Shown piece after piece: positions 7,739 through 16,592 of a stretch of 31,461 bases of DNA; position 1 is the stretch's first letter, and each line of letters opens with the position of its first letter. Both the position numbers and the translations under genes were made by a program. The DNA is from Flavobacteriales bacterium (GTDB taxonomy: Bacteria > Bacteroidota > Bacteroidia > Flavobacteriales_F > PHOS-HE28), in contig JACJZI010000017.1 in assembly GCA_020635655.1 (NCBI GenBank), positions 1 to 31,461 of the forward strand. The letters are read 5' to 3'. The notes beneath the pieces were generated by a model, which saw only the letters and a list, made by a program, of their open reading frames with translations, was not told where the DNA came from and made no database searches.

Positions 7739-9022
7739 TCAAACGTCGTCGTCGTTGAGAAGCTCGGTGGCGCCTTTGAGCACTTTCTCGAAGAAGTTGC
7801 CCACGCGGCCGCCCTGCGAATGGCCCTTGACCTTGGTGGCAGGTTCGGTGACCCGCGGACGTCGACGGTCCAGGTAGTCGAAGCCTTTCATCACCAGGCC
7901 CACGCCTGTGGCGAAGAGCGGACTGGTCACCTGCTCCACATCGCTCTTGGCCAAGTGCTCGTTGGGGTATCCGATCCGCGCGTTCATGCCGGTCATGTAC
8001 TCGACCAACTGGCGCAGATGCTTCAACTGCGCACCGCCACCGGTCAGCACGACACCCGCGATCAGCTGCTTCTCCATGCCGCTGTTGCGGATCTCGAAGT
8101 AGACATGCTCCATGATCTCCTCCATGCGGCTCTGGATGATCTCTGCCAACGTGCGCAGGCTGATCTCCTTGGGATCACGCCCACGCAGCCCCGGGATGCA
8201 GACCACCTCGTTCTCCTTGTTCTCGGCCGCGAGGGCACTGCCGAACTTCACCTTGAGCAGTTCGGCCTGCTCGCGCATGATGCCGCAGCCCTGGCGGATA
8301 TCCTCGGTGACCACGTTGCCACCAAAGGGGATCACCGCGGTATGGCGGATGATGCTGTCGTAGAAGATCGCGATGTCGGTGGTGCCACCACCGATGTCCA
8401 CCAGCACCACGCCCGCTTCCTTCTCCTCGGCGCTCAGCACGGCATCCGCGCTGGCAAGGGGTTCCAGGATCAGCTCGGTCACGTCGAGCCCGGCGCGGTG
8501 CACGCACTTGTTGATGTTTCGCGCGGCCGTGACCTGCCCGCTGATGATGTGGAAATTCGCCTCGAGCCGAACGCCGCTCATGCCGATCGGATCCCGGATG
8601 CCCTGTTCTCCATCCACGATGTACTCTTGAGGAAGCACATGGATGATCTCCTCGCCGGGCGGCATCACCAGCTTGTACATGTCGTCGATCAACAGGTCGA
8701 TGTCCTCCTGCCGGATCTCGTCCTCCAGGCTCTGCCGGGTGATCATGCCCCGGTGGTGCATGCTCCGGATATGCTGGCCGGCGATGCCGACGTTCACCGT
8801 GCCGATGTCCACGCCGGCATTGTCCTCGGCTTCGCGGATCGCGGCCTTGATGCTCTCCACGGTCTTCTGGATGTTGGCCACCATGCCACGACTGACGCCG
8901 TCGGACCGTGACTTGCCCATGCCGAGTATCTCGATCTTCCCCTGTTCGTTCTTGCGCCCGACGATGCAGGCGATCTTGGTGGTGCCGATGTCCAATCCGG
9001 CGACGATCTCTTGGTTGTCCAT
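7739..9022 (-). CDS. ftsA: Cell division protein FtsA
   Basis: FtsA is an actin-family ATPase that tethers FtsZ to the membrane. The 427-residue protein has the phosphate-1 motif GLDIGTTKIA (9-18), the SHS2/1C region (about 85-165) and the phosphate-2 motif DIGGGTTD (209-216). A C-terminal segment, VGNFFEKVLKGATELL, can be drawn as an amphipathic membrane-targeting helix, separated from the core by a short basic linker. It lies 12 bp after ftsQ and 32 bp before ftsZ, the usual order. Its length is normal for the family. Confidence 0.97.
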   Translation of the reverse strand: MDNQEIVAGLDIGTTKIACIVGRKNEQGKIEILGMGKSRSDGVSRGMVANIQKTVESIKAAIREAEDNAGVDIGTVNVGIAGQHIRSMHHRGMITRQSLEDEIRQEDIDLLIDDMYKLVMPPGEEIIHVLPQEYIVDGEQGIRDPIGMSGVRLEANFHIISGQVTAARNINKCVHRAGLDVTELILEPLASADAVLSAEEKEAGVVLVDIGGGTTDIAIFYDSIIRHTAVIPFGGNVVTEDIRQGCGIMREQAELLKVKFGSALAAENKENEVVCIPGLRGRDPKEISLRTLAEIIQSRMEEIMEHVYFEIRNSGMEKQLIAGVVLTGGGAQLKHLRQLVEYMTGMNARIGYPNEHLAKSDVEQVTSPLFATGVGLVMKGFDYLDRRRPRVTEPATKVKGHSQGGRVGNFFEKVLKGATELLNDDDV

Positions 9023-9034
9023 GGTTAGGTCCGA

Positions 9035-9835
9035 TTAGGGCGTTTTTCGTTGGGTGCAGACGATCTGGTCGGCGAAGCGCAGGTCGATCGCTTCGTACCG
9101 CCGCCAGTCGGCTTGGGGCATTCCTTTATCATAGAAGAGCTTCAACTTTTCGAAGCGTTGTTCGAGATGGGTCCCATCTCCCAGGCGGATGCGTTGGGCA
9201 CCCACACGCGGCACCAGATCGACCTCTCCGTTCACATCCACGGTGATCTGGTCCACGAGCGCATTCCAGAAAGGGTCGGCCGCCACCAGTCGTGCGGTGC
9301 GGTACACCCGGTCCAGGTGCGATGCACGCATCAGGCTGTCCCCGTCCAGCACCTCGTGCACTTCGCTCGCGTCCCTCAGATGAAGATCGCCCAACGCCAC
9401 CGGCACGCGCGGCGCATAGGCATCGCTCAGCGGCATCGTGGATCCGTTCCGGTCGATGTAGTAGCCCTCGCCGGAGCGATCGAACACACGGACGATGGGT
9501 TCACGTTGGTCCACCCGGACGTGCAGGACGCCGTCCAACGTGTGGTAGGCATCCGCCTTCTCGATCCAGGGCACGGCGTTCAATCGGTCCTCGATGGCCC
9601 GGATGTCCATTTCGCCCAATGGCACGCCGATCACCGTGCCGTTCATGTCCAGGACCTGCTTCCGCACGAAGGCCTCATCGATGAACCGGCCCTGGTCCGC
9701 ACCGCGCAATTCGATGGCCAGGTCCTTCACCGGCATGTGGTCCGAAGAGCGTTCAACGAACCCCAGCAGAGTGACCAACGCGGCCGCACCGAGCACGAAC
9801 AGGACCGGACGGATGATGGCATGTGGACGTTTCAT
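9035..9835 (-). CDS. ftsQ: Cell division protein FtsQ
   Basis: The 266-residue bitopic inner-membrane protein has a short basic N terminus (MKRPHAIIRP), one transmembrane segment (about 8-26) and a periplasmic part with a POTRA-like region (VKDLAIELRG onward) followed by a beta domain. FtsQ links early and late divisome proteins. Sequence conservation in the family is low, so the call rests on topology, length and the fixed position between murC and ftsA. The ATG at 9835 overlaps the murC stop by 4 bases (ATGA). A longer in-frame extension upstream is rejected because it lies inside murC and lacks membrane-protein character. Confidence 0.9.
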   Translation of the reverse strand: MKRPHAIIRPVLFVLGAAALVTLLGFVERSSDHMPVKDLAIELRGADQGRFIDEAFVRKQVLDMNGTVIGVPLGEMDIRAIEDRLNAVPWIEKADAYHTLDGVLHVRVDQREPIVRVFDRSGEGYYIDRNGSTMPLSDAYAPRVPVALGDLHLRDASEVHEVLDGDSLMRASHLDRVYRTARLVAADPFWNALVDQITVDVNGEVDLVPRVGAQRIRLGDGTHLEQRFEKLKLFYDKGMPQADWRRYEAIDLRFADQIVCTQRKTP

Positions 9836-11199
9836 GACCGCTCGTGCTTGTGGATGAAGGAAGCAACGTGGGGCACCAGACGATCGATGTCCCCCGCGCC
9901 AAGCATGAGCACCACATCGAGGTCCAGCTGCTCCAATACCCGCATCAGTCCGCTTTGTGGACAATGGACCTTTGCCTGAAGTGGCACCTGCTCCAGCAGC
10001 CATTCGGCGGTGATCCCGGGGATCGGGGTCTCGCGCGCCGGATAGATGTCCAGGAGGACCAGTTCGTCGAGTTGTGCAAGGCTCTGCGCAAATCCGGCCG
10101 CCAGGTCATGTGTCCGACTGAACAGGTGCGGTTGGAAGATCCCCGTGATCTTCCGATCGGGATAGAGCTCGCGCACCGAACCGATGGTCGCGGCAAGCTC
10201 CGCGGGATGATGGGCATAGTCGTCGATCAACACGACACCCGGTCCGGGCATGACGACCTGGAAGCGGCGCTCCACGCCACGGAACGAAGCGAGGCTCGCA
10301 CGCACATGTTCCGGCCCCACACCGAGATGGATCGCCATGGAAGCGGCGGCCACGGCATTCTCCACATTGTGCCGACCCGGCATCCCCAATCGGACGTTGT
10401 CCAACCGGACCTGGTCGGTGGTGAGATCGAACCGGTACGCGCCCCCCTCCACGGTCACGTTGCTCGCCCGGGAGGTCGCCTCCGGTCCGAACCCGTAAGC
10501 GATGGCACCCACGGTCCGGAAGCGGTCCAGAACGCGCTCGTTCACCAGCACACGGCCGGTGCACATCGCAGCGAATTCCGCGTAGGCCGCGTACATGGCC
10601 TCCGGCGTGCCGTAGATGTCGAGATGGTCGGGGTCCATCGCGGTGATGATCGCCTCATTGGGACGCAGCTGCAGGAAGCTCCGATCATACTCGTCCGCCT
10701 CCACCACGTTGGCGCGTGCATCCTTGTCGAGCAGCACATTGGATCCGTAGTTCGCACTGATCCCGCCCAGGAACGCATTGAGCGGCATGCCACCTTCGTG
10801 CAGGAGATGGGCGAGCATCGTGCTCACCGTGGTCTTTCCATGCGTACCGGCTATGGCCACCGTGCGATGATCGCGGGTGATCGCGCCGAGCAGCTCGGAA
10901 CGTTTCACGATCCGGGCGCCCAGGGCCTGCCAATGCAGTTGCAGCGGACTGGTCAACGGCACCGCTGGCGTACGCACCACGAGCACATCCTTGTTCGTCC
11001 GCAGGTCGCCCGGGATGGAGTCCGGGGATTCATCGAACTGCACGTCGATACCCTCGTCCTTCAACTGATCGGTGAGCGCCGAGGATGTACGGTCATAGCC
11101 GGCGACCCGGGCCCCCTGTCGACGATAGTACCGGGCGAGCGCGCTCATGCCGATGCCGCCGATCCCAAGGAAGAAGAGGCTATGTGGACGGACGATCAT
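9832..11199 (-). CDS. murC: UDP-N-acetylmuramate--L-alanine ligase MurC
   Basis: MurC adds L-alanine to UDP-MurNAc, the first amino-acid step of peptidoglycan precursor synthesis, in the cytoplasm. The 455-residue enzyme shows the Rossmann-like start (FFLGIGGIGMSALA), the ATP P-loop GTHGKTT (118-124), the central motif DEYDRSF, a MDPDHLDIY segment and the C-terminal IDDYAHHPAE motif, all diagnostic for MurC rather than MurD/E/F. Length is typical. Its ATG overlaps the murG stop (ATGA) and its own stop overlaps the ftsQ start, so translation is probably coupled on both sides. Confidence 0.97.
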   Translation of the reverse strand: MIVRPHSLFFLGIGGIGMSALARYYRRQGARVAGYDRTSSALTDQLKDEGIDVQFDESPDSIPGDLRTNKDVLVVRTPAVPLTSPLQLHWQALGARIVKRSELLGAITRDHRTVAIAGTHGKTTVSTMLAHLLHEGGMPLNAFLGGISANYGSNVLLDKDARANVVEADEYDRSFLQLRPNEAIITAMDPDHLDIYGTPEAMYAAYAEFAAMCTGRVLVNERVLDRFRTVGAIAYGFGPEATSRASNVTVEGGAYRFDLTTDQVRLDNVRLGMPGRHNVENAVAAASMAIHLGVGPEHVRASLASFRGVERRFQVVMPGPGVVLIDDYAHHPAELAATIGSVRELYPDRKITGIFQPHLFSRTHDLAAGFAQSLAQLDELVLLDIYPARETPIPGITAEWLLEQVPLQAKVHCPQSGLMRVLEQLDLDVVLMLGAGDIDRLVPHVASFIHKHERS

Positions 11200-12299
11200 G
11201 CTTGAGCGATACGGATCACTTCCGCGGCGATCGCGGCCGCCGCGTTCTGTCTGCCCATGCTTGCGATGCGGTCGACCAACCCTTCCCTTCGCTCCCTGTC
11301 ACGCACCAGATCGATGAGGACCGCGCCAAGTCGCTCGACGGCCTCGGCGTCGGTCACAAGGACCGCCGCGCCATTGTCGCTCAATGCACGTGCGTTCTTT
11401 GTCTGATGGTCCTCCGCTGCCGTCGGAAGCGGCACGAGGATCGCGGGGCGCTGCACCAGGCACAGCTCGCTCACGGTGATCGCACCGGCGCGGGCCACGA
11501 CCATATCGGCCACGGCGTAGGCCAGGTCCATCCGATCGATGAACTCGTGCACATGCGCCTCCGGCCAATCCAAGCCTTTCACCGCTGCGCGCGCCTGTTC
11601 CAGATAGGGCGAACCGGTCTGCCAGATCAGCTGCACTCCGGCTTCCTTCAGTTCGGGCAGGGCGGCCTCGATGCCGCGGTTGATGCCGCGCGCTCCCAGG
11701 CTCCCGCCCGTGACAAGCACCACCGGTGCGCCTTCCTTGAGCCCGAAATGTTCCATACCACGGGGACGCTTGCCCGCGAGGTTCACCACTTCCTGTCGCA
11801 CCGGGTTCCCGGTAAGCAGGATCTTCTCCCGCGGGAAGTAGCGCTCCATACCGTCGTAGGCCACGCACACGCGGGTCGCCTTTCTCGCAAGCATGCGATT
11901 GGTAGCACCGGCATGGCTGTTCTGTTCCTGGACCACCGTCGGAATGTCCATGCGCTGAGCAGCCGCCAGAAGGGGGCCGCTGGCATACCCGCCCACACCC
12001 ACCGCAACGTCCGGCCGGAAGGAACGCACGAGCCCGCGCGCCTTCCACATGCTTCGCAGCAATCGCCAGGGAAGGCCGATGTTCCTCCACGGCGCATGGC
12101 GCTGGAACCCGCGTATGGGTAGCCCCTCGATCCGATAGCCTGCCGCGGGCACCTTGGTCATCTCCATCCTTCCCAATGCGCCCACGAATAGGAATGCCGC
12201 ATCGGGCATGCGCTCCCGAACGGCGTTCGCGATGGCGATCGCGGGGAAGATGTGTCCGCCGGTGCCTCCTCCTGCGATCATGATCCTAAGCGACGGCAT
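11196..12299 (-). CDS. murG: Lipid II synthase MurG (UDP-GlcNAc transferase)
   Basis: MurG transfers GlcNAc from UDP-GlcNAc to lipid I to make lipid II at the inner face of the cytoplasmic membrane. The GT-B fold signature is visible: GGGTGGH at 10-16, VGVGGYASGP, QEQNSHAGATNR, the second-domain GGSLGARGIN and the C-terminal AGAITVSEL with the LVPLPTAAEDHQTKNA sugar-nucleotide segment. The 367-residue length from the ATG at 12299 is normal. That start lies inside the ftsW 3' end (14-base overlap). An alternative ATG at 12329 would add MNKGAVPAPP and overlap more; I prefer 12299 because the glycine loop then sits at the usual distance. Confidence 0.96.
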   Translation of the reverse strand: MPSLRIMIAGGGTGGHIFPAIAIANAVRERMPDAAFLFVGALGRMEMTKVPAAGYRIEGLPIRGFQRHAPWRNIGLPWRLLRSMWKARGLVRSFRPDVAVGVGGYASGPLLAAAQRMDIPTVVQEQNSHAGATNRMLARKATRVCVAYDGMERYFPREKILLTGNPVRQEVVNLAGKRPRGMEHFGLKEGAPVVLVTGGSLGARGINRGIEAALPELKEAGVQLIWQTGSPYLEQARAAVKGLDWPEAHVHEFIDRMDLAYAVADMVVARAGAITVSELCLVQRPAILVPLPTAAEDHQTKNARALSDNGAAVLVTDAEAVERLGAVLIDLVRDRERREGLVDRIASMGRQNAAAAIAAEVIRIAQA

Positions 12300-13485
12300 T
12301 GGCGGTGCGGGGACGGCCCCTTTGTTCATTGGATGTTCCCGCTTCATCGTACACACTGCGGCTGATGCTGAGCACGATGCCGATGGACAGACAGGTGAAC
12401 CAGGTGGAGGTCCCTCCCATGCTCACCAGAGGAAGGGGCTGGCCCGTTACCGGCACGAGGTTCACCGCCACGGCCATGTTCACCATGGCCTGCAACACCA
12501 GTCCGAGACTGAGCCCGATCGCGGCCAGGGAACCGAAGCGCTTGGGACATCGCGCGGCGATCCGCACGGCACGGCCCAGGAGGATCAGGTACAGCAGCAG
12601 GAGCCCTGTTCCACCGAGCACCGACCCGTACTCCTCGACGATGAAGGCGTAGATCATGTCCGAGTAGGGGTGCGGCAGGAAATTGCGCGAGGTGCCTGTG
12701 CCGGGTCCATTGGGAAGGAGACCTCCGTTCACGATGGCCACCTTCGCATTGTCCACTTGGTAATTGGTGTCGGGATCCCCGGTGCCGAAGCTTTCCACGC
12801 GCGTTATCCATGTGTCCAATCGGGGCAGCAGGCCGGGCACCGACTTGGCCAGGACAAGGAGCAACGCGAAGGCGGCGATGGCGATCGCGACCACGGAAAG
12901 CAGGTATTTGATCGGGACCTCCGCGATGAAGAACAGCACCATGCAGGTCATGAACAAGAGCGCCGCGGTGCTGAAATTGGCCGGCAGGATCGCGCCGCAG
13001 ATGGCGCCCGCGGGCACCATCAACCTTACGACGACGTCACGCATCGTCCAGGGCTCATCGCGTTGCTTCGCCAGCACGCGGGCGAGATAGAGCACGAGCA
13101 CCACCTTGGCGAGGTCGCTCGTTTGGAAGCTCTGCCCGATCACCGGGATCCGGAGCCAGCGACTGGCATCGTTGAGGTTCGTCCCGAGCAACAGGGTGAG
13201 CACCAGCAGGCCGAGCGTCACCCAGATGAACATCTGCGCGAGCTTCGAGTACACGCCGAAACGCAGGCGATGGGCGTAGTACATGATCAGCCCGCCGGTG
13301 AGGAGCATCATGCCGTGCTTGAAAAGGAAATGCAGGGTGCTTCCCCCCTCATGCTTGAATGCGAGCGATGAAATGCTGCTATACACGGCCAGGAGGCTCA
13401 CCACGCCCAGGAGCAAGGCGACCATCCAAATGGTGCGGTCACCTCGGAGGTGGTCGTGGAAGAGCCGGTCCATCGTCGCGTTCAT
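12286..13485 (-). CDS. ftsW: Septal peptidoglycan polymerase FtsW (SEDS family)
   Basis: FtsW is the SEDS glycosyltransferase that polymerises lipid II at the septum with FtsI. The 399-residue protein is mostly hydrophobic, with about 10 predicted membrane helices. SEDS landmarks are present: NDASRWLRIP, the extracellular stretch YQVDNAKVAI..GG, FLPHPYSDMIYAFIVEEYG and the PLPLVSMGGTS signature near the C terminus. The ATG at 13485 is 7 bases after the MurD-like gene; an internal ATG at 13473 is also possible. Position between the murD region and murG matches the Bacteroidota dcw order, except for the extra gene immediately upstream. Confidence 0.95.
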   Translation of the reverse strand: MNATMDRLFHDHLRGDRTIWMVALLLGVVSLLAVYSSISSLAFKHEGGSTLHFLFKHGMMLLTGGLIMYYAHRLRFGVYSKLAQMFIWVTLGLLVLTLLLGTNLNDASRWLRIPVIGQSFQTSDLAKVVLVLYLARVLAKQRDEPWTMRDVVVRLMVPAGAICGAILPANFSTAALLFMTCMVLFFIAEVPIKYLLSVVAIAIAAFALLLVLAKSVPGLLPRLDTWITRVESFGTGDPDTNYQVDNAKVAIVNGGLLPNGPGTGTSRNFLPHPYSDMIYAFIVEEYGSVLGGTGLLLLYLILLGRAVRIAARCPKRFGSLAAIGLSLGLVLQAMVNMAVAVNLVPVTGQPLPLVSMGGTSTWFTCLSIGIVLSISRSVYDEAGTSNEQRGRPRTANAVA

Positions 13486-13492
13486 GAGCGGT

Positions 13493-14005
13493 TCACAGGT
13501 CGCTTACGGCTTGTTTGAAGGCATGTCCGCGCTCCTCGTAGTTGGCGAACCCGTTCCCGCTGGGGCAGGCCGGACTGAAGAGCACCACATCCCCGACAGC
13601 GGCCAGCTCGTGGGCCAAGAAGACAGCGGTCCGCAGGTCGTCCGCCAGATAGAGGTCGTCGCCGAACGACCTGTTCATCGCATCTCCCGGGTCCGTGCCG
13701 AAATGCACGACCGCCTTCACCCGCTCGCGCAGGTAGGCGACCACATCCTCCGAACCATGGCCGGCAGGGAGTGCGCCGGTGATCCACACCAACCTCCCCG
13801 GGACCTCCGACATGGAGCGGAGGGTCGCATCGAGGAAGGTGGCCTTCGAATCGTTCACATAGCGCACGCCGTTCAACTCGGACACATGCTCCGCGTGATG
13901 CGGTGCGTGGATGAACCCGTCCAGCGCCTGCTGTCTGGACCCGACAAGCTGCGCCGCTCCGGTGATCCTTCCTTTGGTCCTCTTCTGGTCCATTTCGTTC
14001 CGCAT
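13493..14005 (-). CDS. Stand-alone MurD C-terminal-domain paralogue
   Basis: This 170-residue protein aligns by eye over residues ~40-170 with the C-terminal domain of the adjacent MurD (306-444). Shared blocks include NGVRYVNDSKAT (MurD NGVLFINDSKAT), LVWITG (VVWIAG), RVKAVVHFGTD (KVKAIVCMGTD), GDVVLFSPACPS (GDVVLLSPACAS) and NYEERGHAFKQAV (NYEERGQRFKAAV). The N-terminal UDP-binding and central ATPase domains are absent; residues 1-39 are not recognisable. The DSKAT residues that approach ATP in the family are kept, but the lysine expected to hold D-Glu (VDKGNDY in MurD) is replaced (LPAGHGS). It cannot be a ligase by itself. The ATG at 14005 is chosen; a TTG at 14017 overlaps the murD stop and an ATG at 13993 is also possible. 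It sits between murD and ftsW, intact, with normal composition. Function unknown: regulator, scaffold or D-Glu/nucleotide-binding partner are guesses. Confidence 0.85.
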   Translation of the reverse strand: MRNEMDQKRTKGRITGAAQLVGSRQQALDGFIHAPHHAEHVSELNGVRYVNDSKATFLDATLRSMSEVPGRLVWITGALPAGHGSEDVVAYLRERVKAVVHFGTDPGDAMNRSFGDDLYLADDLRTAVFLAHELAAVGDVVLFSPACPSGNGFANYEERGHAFKQAVSDL

Positions 14006-14013
14006 ATCGGTGG

Positions 14014-15348
14014 TCAAAGGGATCTGACGGCGGCCTTGAAGCGCTGCCCGCGCTCCTCGTAGTTGGTGAAGAGGTCGAAGCTGGCGCAGGCGGGGCTCAG
14101 CAGCACGACATCCCCAGGTTCGGCCAGATCATAGCCCAAATGCACGGCGGCGTCCGCGCTTTCCGCGTCCACCATGTGTTCAACGATGTCGCCGAAGGCC
14201 TTGTGGAGCTTCTTGTTGTCCGTGCCCATGCAAACGATCGCCTTCACCTTCCGCCGAACGAGGTCCTGCAGTTCGCCGTAATCGTTGCCCTTGTCGACCC
14301 CTCCGGCGATCCATACGACGGGACGGTCCATGCTCTCGAGCGCGTACCAGGCGCTGTTCACGTTGGTGGCCTTGCTGTCGTTGATGAACAGCACGCCGTT
14401 CACCGTGCCCACACGTTCCAGGCGGTGTTCGATGTTCTGAAAGTCGCTGAGGCACTCGCGCACGACGTCCTTTCGTACCTCAAGGATGCGAGCGGCGATG
14501 CCGGCGGCCAGGGAGTTGTACACGTTGTGTTTTCCCTGGAGGGCGAGTTCGATCATGGACATGTGGAAGGTGGTTTGGTCGATGTTGATCTGCAGTTCCT
14601 GTTCGTGGATGCAGCCGCCCTGTGGCAGCTCGCGTGAAATGCTGAACGGCCAGCGCCGGGCCGGGACCGCGTGGCGTTCCAGACCCGCGGTGATGACCGG
14701 GTCATCGGCGTTGTGTACGAAGTGATCTTCCGCCCCCTGGTTCATCGCGATGCGGAACTTGCTGGCGACGTAATCCTCCATGCGCTGGTGGTAGCGGTCC
14801 AGGTGGTCCGGCGTGATGTTGAGCAGCACGGCCACATGAGGCCGGAAGTCGCGGATATCGTCCAGCTGGAAGCTGCTCAGTTCAAGCACGTAGTGACCGT
14901 GTTCACGTTCAGCGACGAGGCCGGCGAAACTGCGCCCCACGTTCCCGCCGAGCCCGACGTCCAAGCCGGCCTTGCGCAGGATGTGATAGGTGAGCAGGGT
15001 GGTCGTGGTCTTGCCATTGCTGCCGGTGATGGCCACGATGGGGGCGGTGGTGTATCGCGCGGCGAGTTCGATCTCGCCGATCACCGGCACCCCACGTTTG
15101 CGCAGTTCCATCACGATGGGCGCACTTTCCGGGATGCCCGGGCTCTTGACCACCTCGGTGGCGGACAGCACGCGGTCCGACGCGTGACCGCCTTCCTCGA
15201 AGGGGATGCCCCGGGAGGTGAGGGTGGCACGGAAGCCTTCGCCGATCTTGCCGGCATCGCTCACGAAGACCTCCAGGCCGCGCTGCCGCGCGAGCAGGGC
15301 CGCACCCACACCACTTTCCCTTGCTCCGAGCACCACCAGCCTGTTCAT
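14014..15348 (-). CDS. murD: UDP-N-acetylmuramoyl-L-alanine--D-glutamate ligase MurD
   Basis: MurD adds D-glutamate to UDP-MurNAc-L-Ala in the cytoplasm. The 444-residue enzyme has an N-terminal Rossmann-like domain (LVVLGARESGVG), the P-loop GSNGKTTT (109-116), central motifs LELSSFQLD and NITPDHLDRY, and a complete C-terminal domain with NDSKATN (323-329), GGVDKGNDY and SPACASFDLFTNYEERG. The substrate lysine (K353 here) and serine are in place, so this copy is the functional ligase. Start at 15348 is fixed by the ATGA overlap with mraY; the same frame stays open upstream into mraY but that extension is a shadow. Confidence 0.97.
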   Translation of the reverse strand: MNRLVVLGARESGVGAALLARQRGLEVFVSDAGKIGEGFRATLTSRGIPFEEGGHASDRVLSATEVVKSPGIPESAPIVMELRKRGVPVIGEIELAARYTTAPIVAITGSNGKTTTTLLTYHILRKAGLDVGLGGNVGRSFAGLVAEREHGHYVLELSSFQLDDIRDFRPHVAVLLNITPDHLDRYHQRMEDYVASKFRIAMNQGAEDHFVHNADDPVITAGLERHAVPARRWPFSISRELPQGGCIHEQELQINIDQTTFHMSMIELALQGKHNVYNSLAAGIAARILEVRKDVVRECLSDFQNIEHRLERVGTVNGVLFINDSKATNVNSAWYALESMDRPVVWIAGGVDKGNDYGELQDLVRRKVKAIVCMGTDNKKLHKAFGDIVEHMVDAESADAAVHLGYDLAEPGDVVLLSPACASFDLFTNYEERGQRFKAAVRSL

Positions 15349-16592
15349 CGCAGTTTGAGGGTGACGATGGTGAGCACGGCCAGCATGATCCCCACGATCC
15401 AGAAGCGGCTCACGATCTTGCTCTCGTGGATGCCCAGTTTCTGAAAGTGGTGATGCAAGGGTGACATGCGGAAGATCCTCCGGCCCTCGCCGTACTTCCG
15501 CTTGGTGTACTTGAACCAACCGACCTGGAGGACAACGCTGAGGTTCTCCACCACGAAGACCCCGCACAGCACGGGGATCAGCAGTTCCTTGCGCACCAGG
15601 ATCGCCAACGTGGCGATGATCCCACCCAGGGCCAGGCTTCCGGTATCGCCCATGAAGACCTGGGCCGGAAAGGCGTTGTACCAGAGGAATCCGATGCAGG
15701 CGCCGAGCATCGCACCGATGTACACGGCCAGTTCCCCGATGTCGGGGATGTACATGATGTCGAGGTACTGGCTGAAGATGATGTTGCCGCTCACCCAGGC
15801 CAGCACGCCCAATGCCAGCACCATGATCGCCGAGGTGCCCGTGGCGAGCCCGTCCAGACCGTCGGTGATGTTGGCCCCGTTGCTGACCGCCGTGATGATG
15901 AAGATGACCACGAGGATGTAGAGCACCCACGTGTAATTGCGCGCCTCCCTGCCGATCAGGCCGAGCACGCTCGAATAGTTGAACTCGTTGCCCTTGACGA
16001 ACGGGATCGTCGTGTTGGGCGACTTGCGGTCGAGCAGGTAATGCACCTCGCCGTCCTCCTCCATGTAGCGGCTCAGTGCCGAGGGGTCCAATTGGTCCGC
16101 AAGCACCGTGGGCACCTCCACCTTCGTCCGGATGTCGGGATGGAAGTAGACCACGGCGCCGACGATGATGCCGATGCCCACCTGGCCGACCACCTTGAAC
16201 TTCCCGGCCAGGCCACGCTTGTCCTTCTTGAACACCTTGATATGGTCGTCCAGGAATCCGATGGTCCCGAGCCACACCGTCGTGATCAGCATCAAAAGGA
16301 TGTAGATGTTGTTCAGCTTCGCGAAGAGGAGGGTCGGCACCAGGATGCCGGCCAGGATGATCAGGCCACCCATGGTGGGCGTGCCCTGCTTGCTCAGCTG
16401 CCCCTCCAACCCCAGGTCGCGTACGGTCTCGCCCACCTGCCTGCGCCGCAATGCCCGGATGATCCCCTTGCCGAACCACAGGCTGATGATCAACGAGGCG
16501 ATCACCGCCATGCCCGCCCGGAAGGAGATGTAGTTGAACGCTCCTGACCCGGGGATCGCGAAATCGATGGCCTTGAACAGGTGGTACAGCAT
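15345..16592 (-). CDS. mraY: Phospho-MurNAc-pentapeptide transferase MraY
   Basis: MraY transfers phospho-MurNAc-pentapeptide to undecaprenyl phosphate, making lipid I at the inner membrane. The 415-residue polytopic protein contains the PNPT-superfamily motifs: GTPTMGGLII, DDHIKVFKKDKRGL, ITDGLDGLATG, GDTGSLALGG and a C-terminal MSPLHHHFQKLG histidine cluster. It is about 55 residues longer than E. coli MraY, mainly through an insertion around residues 160-215, which I recall as usual in Bacteroidota. The ATG overlaps the last base of the murE stop (TAATG). Confidence 0.97.
   Translation of the reverse strand: MLYHLFKAIDFAIPGSGAFNYISFRAGMAVIASLIISLWFGKGIIRALRRRQVGETVRDLGLEGQLSKQGTPTMGGLIILAGILVPTLLFAKLNNIYILLMLITTVWLGTIGFLDDHIKVFKKDKRGLAGKFKVVGQVGIGIIVGAVVYFHPDIRTKVEVPTVLADQLDPSALSRYMEEDGEVHYLLDRKSPNTTIPFVKGNEFNYSSVLGLIGREARNYTWVLYILVVIFIITAVSNGANITDGLDGLATGTSAIMVLALGVLAWVSGNIIFSQYLDIMYIPDIGELAVYIGAMLGACIGFLWYNAFPAQVFMGDTGSLALGGIIATLAILVRKELLIPVLCGVFVVENLSVVLQVGWFKYTKRKYGEGRRIFRMSPLHHHFQKLGIHESKIVSRFWIVGIMLAVLTIVTLKLR

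Noticed and set aside
7820..8911. 363-codon plus-strand frame antisense to ftsA
   Set aside because: Low-complexity His/Asp/Leu composition and complete overlap with a certain gene.
9844..11205. 453-codon plus-strand frame antisense to murC
   Set aside because: It mirrors murC almost end to end and has shadow-like composition; murC carries all family motifs.
12154..13371. 405-codon plus-strand frame antisense to ftsW/murG
   Set aside because: Same shadow composition; opposite strand is a clear SEDS protein.
13493..14017. The MurD-like gene as a decayed full-length murD duplicate
   Set aside because: No trace of the P-loop or N-terminal domain remains between it and murD, and the frame is intact and tightly packed; a kept partial duplication fits better.
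15349..16479. Upstream extension of the murD frame through mraY (possible fusion)
   Set aside because: The extension is mraY read in another frame; murD has a proper ATG in an ATGA overlap and a normal N terminus.
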